From positions 1 through 49,982 of the forward strand of contig PYER01000015.1 in the NCBI GenBank assembly GCA_003017855.1: a stretch of 49,982 nucleotides of DNA, read 5' to 3'. The notes below the pieces were generated by a model. The model was not told the origin of the DNA, did no database searches, and saw nothing but the letters and a program-made list of their open reading frames with translations. Numbering within the stretch: the stretch's first letter is position 1; each line of letters starts with the position of its first letter. The position numbers and the translations under genes were made by a program. The stretch comes from a filamentous cyanobacterium CCT1. Its GTDB lineage: Bacteria > Cyanobacteriota > Cyanobacteriia > Phormidesmidales > Phormidesmidaceae. Shown one piece after another: positions 1 to 7,909 of the stretch.

Positions 1-756
1 GCCCTGGGTGGCTTTGGCCACTAGGTTGGCGGGGGCGGGGTCGAGTCGATCTAAAAAGTCGGCGCGCATGGTAGCTACAATCTTGAGCTGCGGATCGGTG
101 GCTCGTCTGGTGCTGAGTTTGGCTAAGCCTTCTAGGAAGCGATCGCGTTTTTCGGGAGCGCTAACGGTGAACAGCTCCTCAAATTGGTCTATGACAATCA
201 GCCAGAATTCGTCGGGTTGTTTGAGGGTTCTGACCACCTGGCTCAGGGTGTCTACGTTGCCAGCTCTGGCTAGCTGCGCCTGCGACTGGCTAAAGCTCCG
301 GCTGAGCAAACTGCCGTAGAACGACTCAAAGGGGTCTTGGTCTGGGGTGAAGATCAGGCTCAGGAACGATTTGCCCAGTTTTTCTGAAAGCAAGGGCACT
401 AGCCCTGCCCGCACGACCGAAGATTTGCCGCTGCCGGATGCGCCCAGGAGCAAAATTAGGTTGGTTTGCTTTAGCTCGTTGACCAGCTCGGCTAAAAATT
501 GATCGCGCCCAAAGAAGTAATCTTTGTCGGTCGATTCAAACTTTTTTAGCCCTTTGTAGGGAGATGTGGTGTTTAGCTGGCGAGTTTTGATCTCATCGAC
601 TGAGATCTGAATGATTTTGGTTTGGGTGAGGTTGATGATGTGGGCCTGAAGGGCGTTGAAGATGTTGTCGTTGCCCTGTATTTGCACGCTCTCGAAGAAT
701 TGGTGCTGGTTGGGGGGTGGGTCTTGATCAGGATTTGGCGGCTGGCGGTGGTTCAT
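1..756 (-). CDS. nSTAND1 NTPase, N-terminal part (probably WD40-fused; cut by window edge)
   Basis: The minus-strand frame is open from the ATG at 756 to the window edge (about 252 codons, no stop). It closely resembles the first 250 residues of the next gene: a proline/glutamine-rich leader, a short G/N/Q motif (VQIQGNDNIFNALQA), the block SPYKGLKKFE, a FFGRD motif, Walker A GASGSGKSS and a Walker B-like WLIVIDQFEELF. These are features of nSTAND1 NTPases, signalling ATPases that usually bear C-terminal WD40 propellers; the rest lies outside the window. Its ATG overlaps the upstream stop as ATGA (753-756), so it is the third gene of a translationally coupled CHAT-nSTAND-nSTAND operon. That it is a paralogue is seen directly; the WD40 tail is inferred from the neighbour. 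Confidence 0.85.
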   Translation of the reverse strand, partial: MNHRQPPNPDQDPPPNQHQFFESVQIQGNDNIFNALQAHIINLTQTKIIQISVDEIKTRQLNTTSPYKGLKKFESTDKDYFFGRDQFLAELVNELKQTNLILLLGASGSGKSSVVRAGLVPLLSEKLGKSFLSLIFTPDQDPFESFYGSLLSRSFSQSQAQLARAGNVDTLSQVVRTLKQPDEFWLIVIDQFEELFTVSAPEKRDRFLEGLAKLSTRRATDPQLKIVATMRADFLDRLDPAPANLVAKATQG

Positions 757-3700
757 GGCAGACCTTTCCAGAGGTTGGCCCACTGTGTCACCAGGGGGAG
801 ATTGCTAGCCAGAGGCCAATTTGCGATCGGCGACTGGCTAGTAGGTGGGGCAGCCTGGTTCCAGACTTTTTGCTGACAGGTAGCTTTAGCCCGTTGGGCT
901 ACCTGGAGGAACTCGGGATCATCGGTAATGACTGTTTCTGGCTGGTTGAGTAGCGGGTGATATTGGAGCCTGTTGCAGGCCACCGTCAACCAATCCGCTC
1001 CAGAATCCCACAGCCGCAAGGTGGTATCGTCGCTGCCACTTACTATACGACTGCCATCTGGGCTAAATGCTACAGACCTTATTTTACCTTGATGACCAAC
1101 TAGGGGTGGGTTGATAGGCTGGCCAATCTTGGCATCCCACAGCCGCAAAGTGTAGTCTTCACCACCACTAACTATACGACCGCCGTCTGGACTAAATGCT
1201 ACCGAAGCAACCGCTGCTTGATGTCCCGTGAGAGGCTGACCAATGGGTTGTCCTGTTTTAGCGTTCCATATCTGTATGGTGCTGTCCCAACTGCCACTAA
1301 CAATACGACTACTATCTGGGCTAAATGCTACCGATTGAACCTGCCCTTGATGTCCCGTGAGAGGCTGACCAATGGGTTGTCTTGTTTTGGCGTCCCATAT
1401 CTGTACAGTGCTGTCCCAACTACCACTGACTATGCGATTGCCATCTGAGCTGAATGCCACTGACGTGACCGCATCTTGATGTCCTGTGAGAGGCTGACCA
1501 ATGGGTTGCCCCGTTTTAACATCCCATATTCGTATAGTACCGTCCCAACTGCCACTGACAATGCGATTGCCATCTGGGCTGAAGGCTACTGACCACACTG
1601 CATCCTGATGTCCTGTGAGAGACTGACCAATGGGTTGTCCCGTTTTAACATCCCATATTCGCAAAGTGGTGTCGTAGCTGCCACTGACAATGCGACTGCC
1701 ATCTGGGCTGAATGCCACTGACCACACTGACTCCTGATGGCCTGTGAGAGGCTGACCAATGGGTTGTCCCGTTTTAACATCCCATATTCGCAGTCTATGG
1801 TCACTACTTGCACTAACAATGCGATTACCATCCGGGCTAAAAACCACTGAATTGATCACGCTCTGATGCCCCATAAGGGGTAGGCCGATAGGATGCTCGA
1901 TTTGGGCATCCCACAACCGTACGTAGTTTTCGGCACTGCCACTAATAATATGCTTGCCATCCGGGCTGAACGCCACCGAAGTAACTTTACCTTGATGTCC
2001 AGTGAGGGGTGGGCCTATGAGACGTCCTGTTTGGGCATCCCACAGCCGTAAGGTGTTGTCTTCACTGCCACTGACAATGCGACTACTATCTGGGCTGAAC
2101 GCCACTGACCAAACCTGGCTTTGGTGTCCGGTAAGAGGTTGACCGATAGGCTGTCCCGTATTGGCATCCCACAACCGCAGAGTGTGGTCTTCACTGCCAC
2201 TAACAATGCGATTACCATCCGGACTGAACGCCACTGAACTAATAACACTCTGATGTCCGGTAAGGGGTTGCCCAATAGGCTCCCCGGTTTTGACGTTCCA
2301 CAGCCGTAGGGTGGTGTCGTAACTGCCGCTGACAATACGACTGCCATCTGGACTGAATGCCGCCGAAGTGACTGCATCCTGATGTCCGACGAGGGGTTGC
2401 CCAATAGGCTCCCCAGTTTTGATGTCCCACAGCCGTAGGGTGGTGTCCCAACTGCCGCTGACAATACGACTGCCATCCGGGCTAAACGCTACTGACCAGA
2501 TCGCATCCTGATGGCCAATGAGAGGTTGACCAATAGGTTGACCGGTTTTGGCATCCCATATCCGTATAGTATTGTCGGCACTGCCACTAACAATACGACT
2601 GTTATCTGGGCTAAACGCTACTGACCAGATCACGCTCTGATGACCTGTGAGAGGCTGGCCAACGGGCTGCCCAGTTTTAGCATCCCATAACCGCACTGTA
2701 TTATCAGCACTGCCGCTAGCTATACGATTACCGTCTGGGCTGAACGCCACCGACCAAGCCCATTTCTGATGTCCTTGAAGTCGGTTACTTTCCATTGCCT
2801 GTTGAACAGCTGTTAAGAGATTAGCTTGGATTGTGGGCACCACAACTGGGGCAGACTGCCTGCTCCTGTCTAGGGTATCAATAGCTAAAACAAGGGCTTC
2901 AGCCGCTTTAGAGGTTGGTAACCAGTTTAAAACTCTTGCAGCTTGTTCTTGCAACTGCGCAATGGTTGTCTGTTGCTGAGCCTTTTGCAATTGATAAAGA
3001 GCAAAGCCTGCTAAAGCCAAAGCTGTCATAGAAAATCCAGACAACCCCAGCAGCAATCTCTTTCGCTGACGATCGCGCAGCCCCACACTGGCATTGATAA
3101 ACTGGCTCGCCTCATGATTAAAGCCCCCTAACACCTGGTTAAACACCGGGTCTCGCCGCAGCTCTACCACCCTCACCAACTTTGCTCCACTCCAGAGGTC
3201 AGCATCTGCCTTCTGGGTCTGCCACAGCGCCACATCATCATTCAGCCGATTTCGCAGGGCAATCGACTGCCGATTTTGCTTAATCCAGCCGTGCAGCGTC
3301 GTCCAAGATGTCAGCAAAATCTCATGGGCAATTTCAACCGTAGCCCCCTGCCCCGCTGCTTGCCGCTGTCCCACGGTCTCAACGGTTGCATCGCTCACCA
3401 GCAGATTGGCATTGATCAACTGAGTCAGCACCCGCTGTTCGGCCTCATCGGTAAATTCAGCGCGCGCCGCTCGTCGCCGCACCGGCTTCCACCCCATCCC
3501 CGCTGCTTCATCGCCCCCAATCTCTACCAACTTGAGAAAAATGCGCTGCGCCGCCAACTGCTCTGGCTCAGACAACCCCAGATAAATTTCATCCACCCGT
3601 TGCTGTAGGGCACCACGCACCCCACCCAGCCGCCGATACGCGCTGCTCCGCAACGTGCGATCTTGTAGACCGCCCTTCTGGGCCTCGCTTTCCCACAGCA

Positions 3701-4622
3701 GGTCTAGGGTGTACTGCAACAGCGGCAAATAGCCCGCCTGCCCCTGCACGTCTTTGATGATGTCTTCCACCAGCCCCGTTTCAAACACTACCCCATGGTG
3801 AGCGGCAGGTTGCTCGATCGCTAAGCGCAGCTCATCCGGGTGCATCTGGGTAATCAGCGGTCGGTGCTTCTCCGTCAGCCGCGCCAGCCGATTCGCCGGG
3901 GCCGGGTCGAGCTGGTCTAAAAAGTCAGCCCGCATGGTAGCTACAATTTTGAGCATTGCGTCGCTGGCCCGGTCTTTGCTCAGCTTCACCAGGCCGTGAA
4001 TAAAGCTATCTCGCTTTTTGGCTTCACTCACCGTAAACAGCTCTTCAAACTGGTCGATAAAAATCAACCAGTACGCCTCGATTGGCTTCAGCGTGGTCAC
4101 CACCTGGTTCAACGTGTCTGCTCTGTCTACCCTGGCCCCCTGCGCCTGCGCCTGGCTAAAGCCCCGACTCAGCAAACTGCCATAGAGTGACTCAAAGGGA
4201 TCGCTATCGGGCGTTAGCACCAGACTGACAAACTGCTTGCCCCAGGTCTGCTGCAACCACGGCACCAGCCCCGCCCGAACCACGGAAGACTTGCCGCTGC
4301 CCGATGCCCCCAGCAGCAGCACAAAATTGGTCTGCTCCAGCTCATTCACCAGGCCACCAATAAACTGATCGCGCCCAAAAAAGCCATCGCTATCTTCGGG
4401 CTCAAACTTTTTCAGTCCCTTATAAGGCGAAGACGGAATCAGCTCACGGGTCTTAATCTCATTCACCGAGATCTGAATGATCTTGGTTTGCGTCAGCGTG
4501 ACTACCTGAGCCTGAATCACATTCAACAGGTTGTCATCGCCCTGCACCTGCACATCTCCGAAGGATTGCTGCTGGTTGGCGGGCGGCTGTGACAATGGGT
4601 TTTGGGTATCGTCTGGGTTCAT
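753..4622 (-). CDS. nSTAND1 NTPase with 14 WD40 repeats
   Basis: This 1289-residue protein is a sensor/switch ATPase of the STAND class. A Q-rich leader is followed by a short motif (about 21-47, VQVQGDDNLLNVIQA), SPYKGLKKFE, FFGRD, Walker A GASGSGKSS (about 105-113) and Walker B WLIFIDQFEELF. A winged-helix/sensor region follows, then one hydrophobic segment (LLLGLSGFSMTALALAGFAL, near 525-545), and 14 WD40 repeats of 43 residues from about 612 to 1212. The tail contains VACNRL and a Q/C-rich end seen in this class. Both ends overlap neighbours by 4 nt (ATGA), with the CHAT protease gene upstream and a paralogous NTPase downstream. Expected role: the propellers sense a ligand and the NTPase oligomerises to activate the CHAT effector. 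The class is certain; the trigger is unknown. Confidence 0.93.
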   Translation of the reverse strand: MNPDDTQNPLSQPPANQQQSFGDVQVQGDDNLLNVIQAQVVTLTQTKIIQISVNEIKTRELIPSSPYKGLKKFEPEDSDGFFGRDQFIGGLVNELEQTNFVLLLGASGSGKSSVVRAGLVPWLQQTWGKQFVSLVLTPDSDPFESLYGSLLSRGFSQAQAQGARVDRADTLNQVVTTLKPIEAYWLIFIDQFEELFTVSEAKKRDSFIHGLVKLSKDRASDAMLKIVATMRADFLDQLDPAPANRLARLTEKHRPLITQMHPDELRLAIEQPAAHHGVVFETGLVEDIIKDVQGQAGYLPLLQYTLDLLWESEAQKGGLQDRTLRSSAYRRLGGVRGALQQRVDEIYLGLSEPEQLAAQRIFLKLVEIGGDEAAGMGWKPVRRRAARAEFTDEAEQRVLTQLINANLLVSDATVETVGQRQAAGQGATVEIAHEILLTSWTTLHGWIKQNRQSIALRNRLNDDVALWQTQKADADLWSGAKLVRVVELRRDPVFNQVLGGFNHEASQFINASVGLRDRQRKRLLLGLSGFSMTALALAGFALYQLQKAQQQTTIAQLQEQAARVLNWLPTSKAAEALVLAIDTLDRSRQSAPVVVPTIQANLLTAVQQAMESNRLQGHQKWAWSVAFSPDGNRIASGSADNTVRLWDAKTGQPVGQPLTGHQSVIWSVAFSPDNSRIVSGSADNTIRIWDAKTGQPIGQPLIGHQDAIWSVAFSPDGSRIVSGSWDTTLRLWDIKTGEPIGQPLVGHQDAVTSAAFSPDGSRIVSGSYDTTLRLWNVKTGEPIGQPLTGHQSVISSVAFSPDGNRIVSGSEDHTLRLWDANTGQPIGQPLTGHQSQVWSVAFSPDSSRIVSGSEDNTLRLWDAQTGRLIGPPLTGHQGKVTSVAFSPDGKHIISGSAENYVRLWDAQIEHPIGLPLMGHQSVINSVVFSPDGNRIVSASSDHRLRIWDVKTGQPIGQPLTGHQESVWSVAFSPDGSRIVSGSYDTTLRIWDVKTGQPIGQSLTGHQDAVWSVAFSPDGNRIVSGSWDGTIRIWDVKTGQPIGQPLTGHQDAVTSVAFSSDGNRIVSGSWDSTVQIWDAKTRQPIGQPLTGHQGQVQSVAFSPDSSRIVSGSWDSTIQIWNAKTGQPIGQPLTGHQAAVASVAFSPDGGRIVSGGEDYTLRLWDAKIGQPINPPLVGHQGKIRSVAFSPDGSRIVSGSDDTTLRLWDSGADWLTVACNRLQYHPLLNQPETVITDDPEFLQVAQRAKATCQQKVWNQAAPPTSQSPIANWPLASNLPLVTQWANLWKGLP
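985..2790 (-). repeat. Fourteen tandem 129-bp WD40-coding repeats
   Basis: The 3' half of the nSTAND1 gene consists of 14 tandem 129-bp units, each coding one WD40 blade (GHQ..V.SVAFSPDG.RIVSGS.D.T.RLWD.KTGQPIGQPLT). Neighbouring units are very similar at DNA level. Such similarity suggests recent unit duplication or gene conversion. Fourteen blades would make two seven-bladed propellers. Confidence 0.9.
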
Positions 4623-5668
4623 AGCAGACCTACCCAGGCTCTTGCTAATAGGGCGGCTACCTTCGTCACCGGTTCGGCCAGGGTCAAAACTCCGCTCAAC
4701 CCCTGCTGTAGAACCTGCACCACTTCATTCACAAAGCCCTTATCGGGCTCTGGCTTCTGCAATTCTTCCTGGAGCATACCGATTTTAGACTCCGTATCCT
4801 TTTTGGCAAAAGTACTCAGGTCAGCCGTTGCCGCCACCTCCTGTCTCAGCTTTGCCAATAGGTCTAATGCAGCTTCTAAATCCGCATTGCCGCCGCTACT
4901 CTGGTTGCTCGTTTGGCTCAGGCTGACATCTCCTCCGGCCTGCACCACGTTAAAAGGGTTATGGCTACCGTTAATTGAAATCGCGCCAATGGTTTGAGAC
5001 TGGGTAGGGCGTACAGGCGCTTCTACGGTGGGTTCTCTCTCTGACGCCAGTTCCAATGGCTGAGCGGTTTGATCCATAGACAGTGCACGATTAGGGCGCG
5101 GTCGGTATTTCAAGACCGGCTTTAAATACTCCGTACTGCCTGCCAAATCAATCGCACTACAGCCAATCTTGAAGGCCTGGTCGTAGGGGCTACCGGCCCC
5201 CAGCGCATCATAAAACCCCTCGGCAAACTGCACCGCCGCCTGGTCGCCAATCGGCTGATTCATGCCAATCACGCAATCTACCGACTGGTGAATTGCGGTA
5301 GCCTGCACCTCTGAATAACAGGCATTGAGCAAGACACACTCAATCTCCCCCGGCTCTAGAGCCGCAAATAATCGAGCCAGTGCCTCGGTGCTAACAAACT
5401 GCATTTTTCCGGCATCATTTTCCAGCACCAGACCATTCTCCCCAGCGCCATGGCCCGAAAAGTGGACAATTTGCGGACGATGATCGAGCAACGACCGCCG
5501 TAGATCTGTCGTCCCAATGGCGAGCTTGGCGATCACCTGAAAGCGATCGCGGTACTGCGATCGCTGAATCGCTTCCTCTATCCGCCGTACCTCGACATCT
5601 AAGCCCAAGGGGTTGGTACCGGAATTACTCGGATTCGCTGTCAAAATGAGAATCTTGATCGGATTCAT
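4619..5668 (-). CDS. CHAT-domain (caspase-fold) protease, effector of the nSTAND operon
   Basis: This 349-residue protein starts at ATG 5668, where an AGGA lies upstream and the family N-terminus MNPIKILILTANP begins; the 41-codon extension to 5791 does not look coding. Residues 1-185 form a CHAT domain, a clan CD cysteine peptidase, with His in VHFSGHGAGENG (about H73) and Cys in LLNACYS (about C117). Residues about 227-255 hold a motif (SINGSHNPFNVVQAGGDVSL) also present in the two downstream NTPases. A helical tail follows, ending with a hydrophobic stretch rich in Leu/Ala. The stop overlaps the next start as ATGA. The CHAT domain is a clear paralogue of that in the 12024-14195 fusion. Likely an effector protease activated by the NTPases; substrate unknown. 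Confidence 0.92.
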   Translation of the reverse strand: MNPIKILILTANPSNSGTNPLGLDVEVRRIEEAIQRSQYRDRFQVIAKLAIGTTDLRRSLLDHRPQIVHFSGHGAGENGLVLENDAGKMQFVSTEALARLFAALEPGEIECVLLNACYSEVQATAIHQSVDCVIGMNQPIGDQAAVQFAEGFYDALGAGSPYDQAFKIGCSAIDLAGSTEYLKPVLKYRPRPNRALSMDQTAQPLELASEREPTVEAPVRPTQSQTIGAISINGSHNPFNVVQAGGDVSLSQTSNQSSGGNADLEAALDLLAKLRQEVAATADLSTFAKKDTESKIGMLQEELQKPEPDKGFVNEVVQVLQQGLSGVLTLAEPVTKVAALLARAWVGLL

Positions 5669-6105
5669 ACAGCATCCTATACAAATGAAGTACACCAGGA
5701 GCCTTATGAGCCAAGGGTTTTGAGCTTTGGCATGCACCACACCAGATGAAGAACCGCTACAAAAGCCTTCCGCAAAGTAGGTAGGGTTCATGAGTTGGCT
5801 GACGATACTGCTGCTTGCCTGTAGTATCCGATAATTTGGATAAACTAGCAGGATCGATTGGTAACAACTTTAGTAAAGTCAACACTTTATGCGATCGCCC
5901 AACTCAACCCTGTGTACCTAAAATTTGCGATCCAATAAACTGGTTTGGCCAATCGGTTTCCAAGCCAGGTTAATGCACCGCTGAGGCGCTTGGGGTAGTG
6001 GAAGTGGGTGAATTCGAGGTTGAAACCTCGGTTTTCGAGGGCTGAAAAGAAGGGACTCAATGCCCCACTTTAAGAGGTAATCGGCGGGTTCGGCTACTGA
6101 ATCTC
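5669..6105. other. Intergenic region with a small hairpin
   Basis: About 440 bp between the CHAT operon and the downstream end of the DUF5648-type gene; I see no convincing ORF. A perfect 7-bp stem with a 2-nt loop (CGAGGTT/AACCTCG, 6015-6030) followed by a short T run is present. The promoter of the CHAT-nSTAND operon should lie in its left part, but I cannot place it. Confidence 0.5.
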
Positions 6106-6143
6106 AAAGAGAACCCTTCAGCACATGAAGAAGGGTTCTCTTT
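6106..6143 (-). terminator. Strong hairpin downstream of the DUF5648-type gene
   Basis: A perfect 14-bp inverted repeat (AAAGAGAACCCTTC and GAAGGGTTCTCTTT) with a 10-nt loop lies 12 bp past the stop of the minus-strand gene at 6155. The stem itself ends T-rich on the transcribed strand but a long U tract is lacking, so it is a probable rather than certain rho-independent terminator. Confidence 0.7.
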
Positions 6144-6154
6144 GTTAATACCTT

Positions 6155-7708
6155 CTATGCCATTACCACCTCAAAGTCCAGCATGCGAATGCCAACAATT
6201 CGAGTGTCGTCCTTGGGGTTATTATCGTCGCTGATGTCGTCACCTCCAGTGTCACCAACAATTGCGAAGAATAAAACAGGGCCATCAGTAGAAACGACTG
6301 TCGAGACCTGATTACCTGAGAAACCAACCACTTTCAGCCCTTCAAGGAATGCTGACAATGATGCGTCAACACCCTTGGCAACTTGACCAGCCATTGGTAC
6401 AAATTGCAAAATAGAGGTAATGCTGCCAGAAACCGCCTTGATAAGAGCTGTCACATCTTTCAAGTCTTCGCCAGGGAAAAGAATCTGGAAGCCCGCTCTA
6501 GGGCTAATAAATCTAACCTCAGAGCTTGCTGGGGATGCAAGCGAAAGAATACGTCGACCAGCAGGGGCGGTATAGACAATCTTTTCCCAAGTCGATTCAG
6601 TGGTTGACCAGTCAGGCTTGGTTTCGAATGCCAGGAAGTAAATCTTGGCGATCACATGACGGCCATCTGGGCTGACAACCAGTTTTAACCGGGCAGTAAT
6701 GTCTGGGCCGTTGCCGTCGAACTCACGATCGCCTCGCAGCACAGCAGTTGGTACCAATGGTTCAGTGATGTCATTAGGGCGGACGAGTTGTCCCTCAGGA
6801 AACAAGAAACCTTCCTGCCGATATTTTTCCCAAGCGGGTGTCAAACTTCTGATGTCACCAGGTTTAGCCGTTGTCGCCGCGTGGTCTTGCACCGTTTGGT
6901 TCCAATAGCTCACCAATTCAGATTGGCCTGGTCCAGGGGTGCTGTATAAAAACCCTTCGAGTCGGTATCGAGTATAGCCTTCCCGAGAACGAGATCGCAC
7001 CCACTTGGACCGAGTAGTTAGAAAGTTGTCTCCCGCAGCAGGATTCCAAAAGCTCCAGAGAGCCCTAGTACCCTTCGGTTGCGGTAAATCAGGACTAAAC
7101 ACTCGTCCTTCAACCCGCATAAGCTCATAGTCAACTCCGCTCACGCGACGGTCACCAACCACCCCAGCCCAATTGGGATCTGTAGTTGTGAAATGATCAC
7201 CTCGGTTATGGCCGTACCAGGTATACAGCGGGGTAACTCGTTGAATTTCTGGTAGCAAATAGCCTTCAGTGCGGTACTGGCTCCAGTTACCATCGAATGA
7301 GTACAGTTCGTCGCCTATAGCTGTTGTAGCCAAATTGTCCTGAGTGCGAGCATTCCAGAAACTATTCAGAGGCAATCGATCCTCACCAGCAGAAGTGTAA
7401 AGATACCCTTCGAGTCGAAATCGGGTATACCCTTCACGCTGGGGCGATCGCACCCAGTGGGCTTGGGTGGTCAAGAAGTTATCACCCGCCGTGGGGTTCC
7501 AAAAATTCCATAGCGGCACCGTGCCTGGAGGTTGGGGAAAATCGGGGCTGAACACTCGCCCCTCAATGCGCATCAACTCGTAATCAGCGCCTGAGTTGCG
7601 AATCTGGCCAACCTGCCCTACCCAGGCGGGGTCAGAGGTTGTAAAGTGATCGCCCCGACTGGCAGAGTACCAGGTGTAAAGAAAGCAGGTTCCAAGCTTA
7701 GCGGTCAT
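6155..7708 (-). CDS. DUF5648-type repeat protein with unknown C-terminal domain
   Basis: A 517-residue protein; the ATG at 7708 has a GGAG 8-9 nt upstream. Residues 1 to about 320 contain six modules of the DUF5648 type (pattern W...GDHF.TT...YE/YR.EG..F/L), arranged as two copies of a three-module block (about 155 residues each): LYTWY..RGDHFTT, LW.FWNP.AGDNFLTT, then a ...WN...QD..ATT module. The last 190 residues form a separate, mostly beta domain ending in an Asp-rich stretch (GDTGGDDISDDNNPKDD) that could bind calcium. There is no signal peptide. DUF5648-like repeats are often found in extracellular or carbohydrate-linked proteins; the function here is unknown. Upstream lies the palindromic element at 7865-7886, shared with the LuxR and RTX genes. 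Confidence 0.8.
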   Translation of the reverse strand: MTAKLGTCFLYTWYSASRGDHFTTSDPAWVGQVGQIRNSGADYELMRIEGRVFSPDFPQPPGTVPLWNFWNPTAGDNFLTTQAHWVRSPQREGYTRFRLEGYLYTSAGEDRLPLNSFWNARTQDNLATTAIGDELYSFDGNWSQYRTEGYLLPEIQRVTPLYTWYGHNRGDHFTTTDPNWAGVVGDRRVSGVDYELMRVEGRVFSPDLPQPKGTRALWSFWNPAAGDNFLTTRSKWVRSRSREGYTRYRLEGFLYSTPGPGQSELVSYWNQTVQDHAATTAKPGDIRSLTPAWEKYRQEGFLFPEGQLVRPNDITEPLVPTAVLRGDREFDGNGPDITARLKLVVSPDGRHVIAKIYFLAFETKPDWSTTESTWEKIVYTAPAGRRILSLASPASSEVRFISPRAGFQILFPGEDLKDVTALIKAVSGSITSILQFVPMAGQVAKGVDASLSAFLEGLKVVGFSGNQVSTVVSTDGPVLFFAIVGDTGGDDISDDNNPKDDTRIVGIRMLDFEVVMA

Positions 7709-7864
7709 AACTTTATCTCCAAGAGTCGATTTATGCTCAACGTCAGCTTTATCTGACGCCTTGAAACCACTCTCGTTAGGGGATCTGCCCCATAGCTAAT
7801 CGTTGACGTTTTTAGCTGAAAGCCTTGTTGAGTAACAACTAGAGCTAAAGAAACTGTGTAATAG

Positions 7865-7886
7865 TTTGGGGAATCCCTAAACTTTT
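7865..7886 (-). promoter_or_regulatory. Shared palindromic element, copy 1
   Basis: TTTGGGGAATCCCTAAACTT (7865-7884) aligns without gaps to copies at 18657 and 20089, sharing the core TTGGGGAWTCCC and a trailing AACT. It lies 157 nt upstream of the minus-strand DUF5648-type gene, and also 24 nt upstream of the plus-strand NB-ARC gene. It overlaps a second perfect hairpin CCCTAAA/TTTAGGG (7875-7890). Probable operator or promoter element; the binding protein is unknown. Confidence 0.6.
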
Positions 7887-7909
7887 AGGGGAAACAGCGT
7901 GCATCACCC

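Noticed and set aside
2015-2476. Other-frame ORF within the WD40 array
   Set aside because: A shadow of the repeated sequence; the product is a periodic repeat without a known fold.
985-2790. Regularly spaced repeats resembling a CRISPR array
   Set aside because: The 129-bp units are in frame and code WD40 blades; there are no short repeats with unique spacers.
4602-4997. 131-codon ORF antisense to the CHAT C-terminus
   Set aside because: Lies entirely opposite a strong coding region and has no recognisable domain.
7771-7793. GGGGATCTGCCCC as a fourth copy of the shared palindrome
   Set aside because: It is palindromic but lacks the TTGGGGAWTCCC core and the AACT extension.
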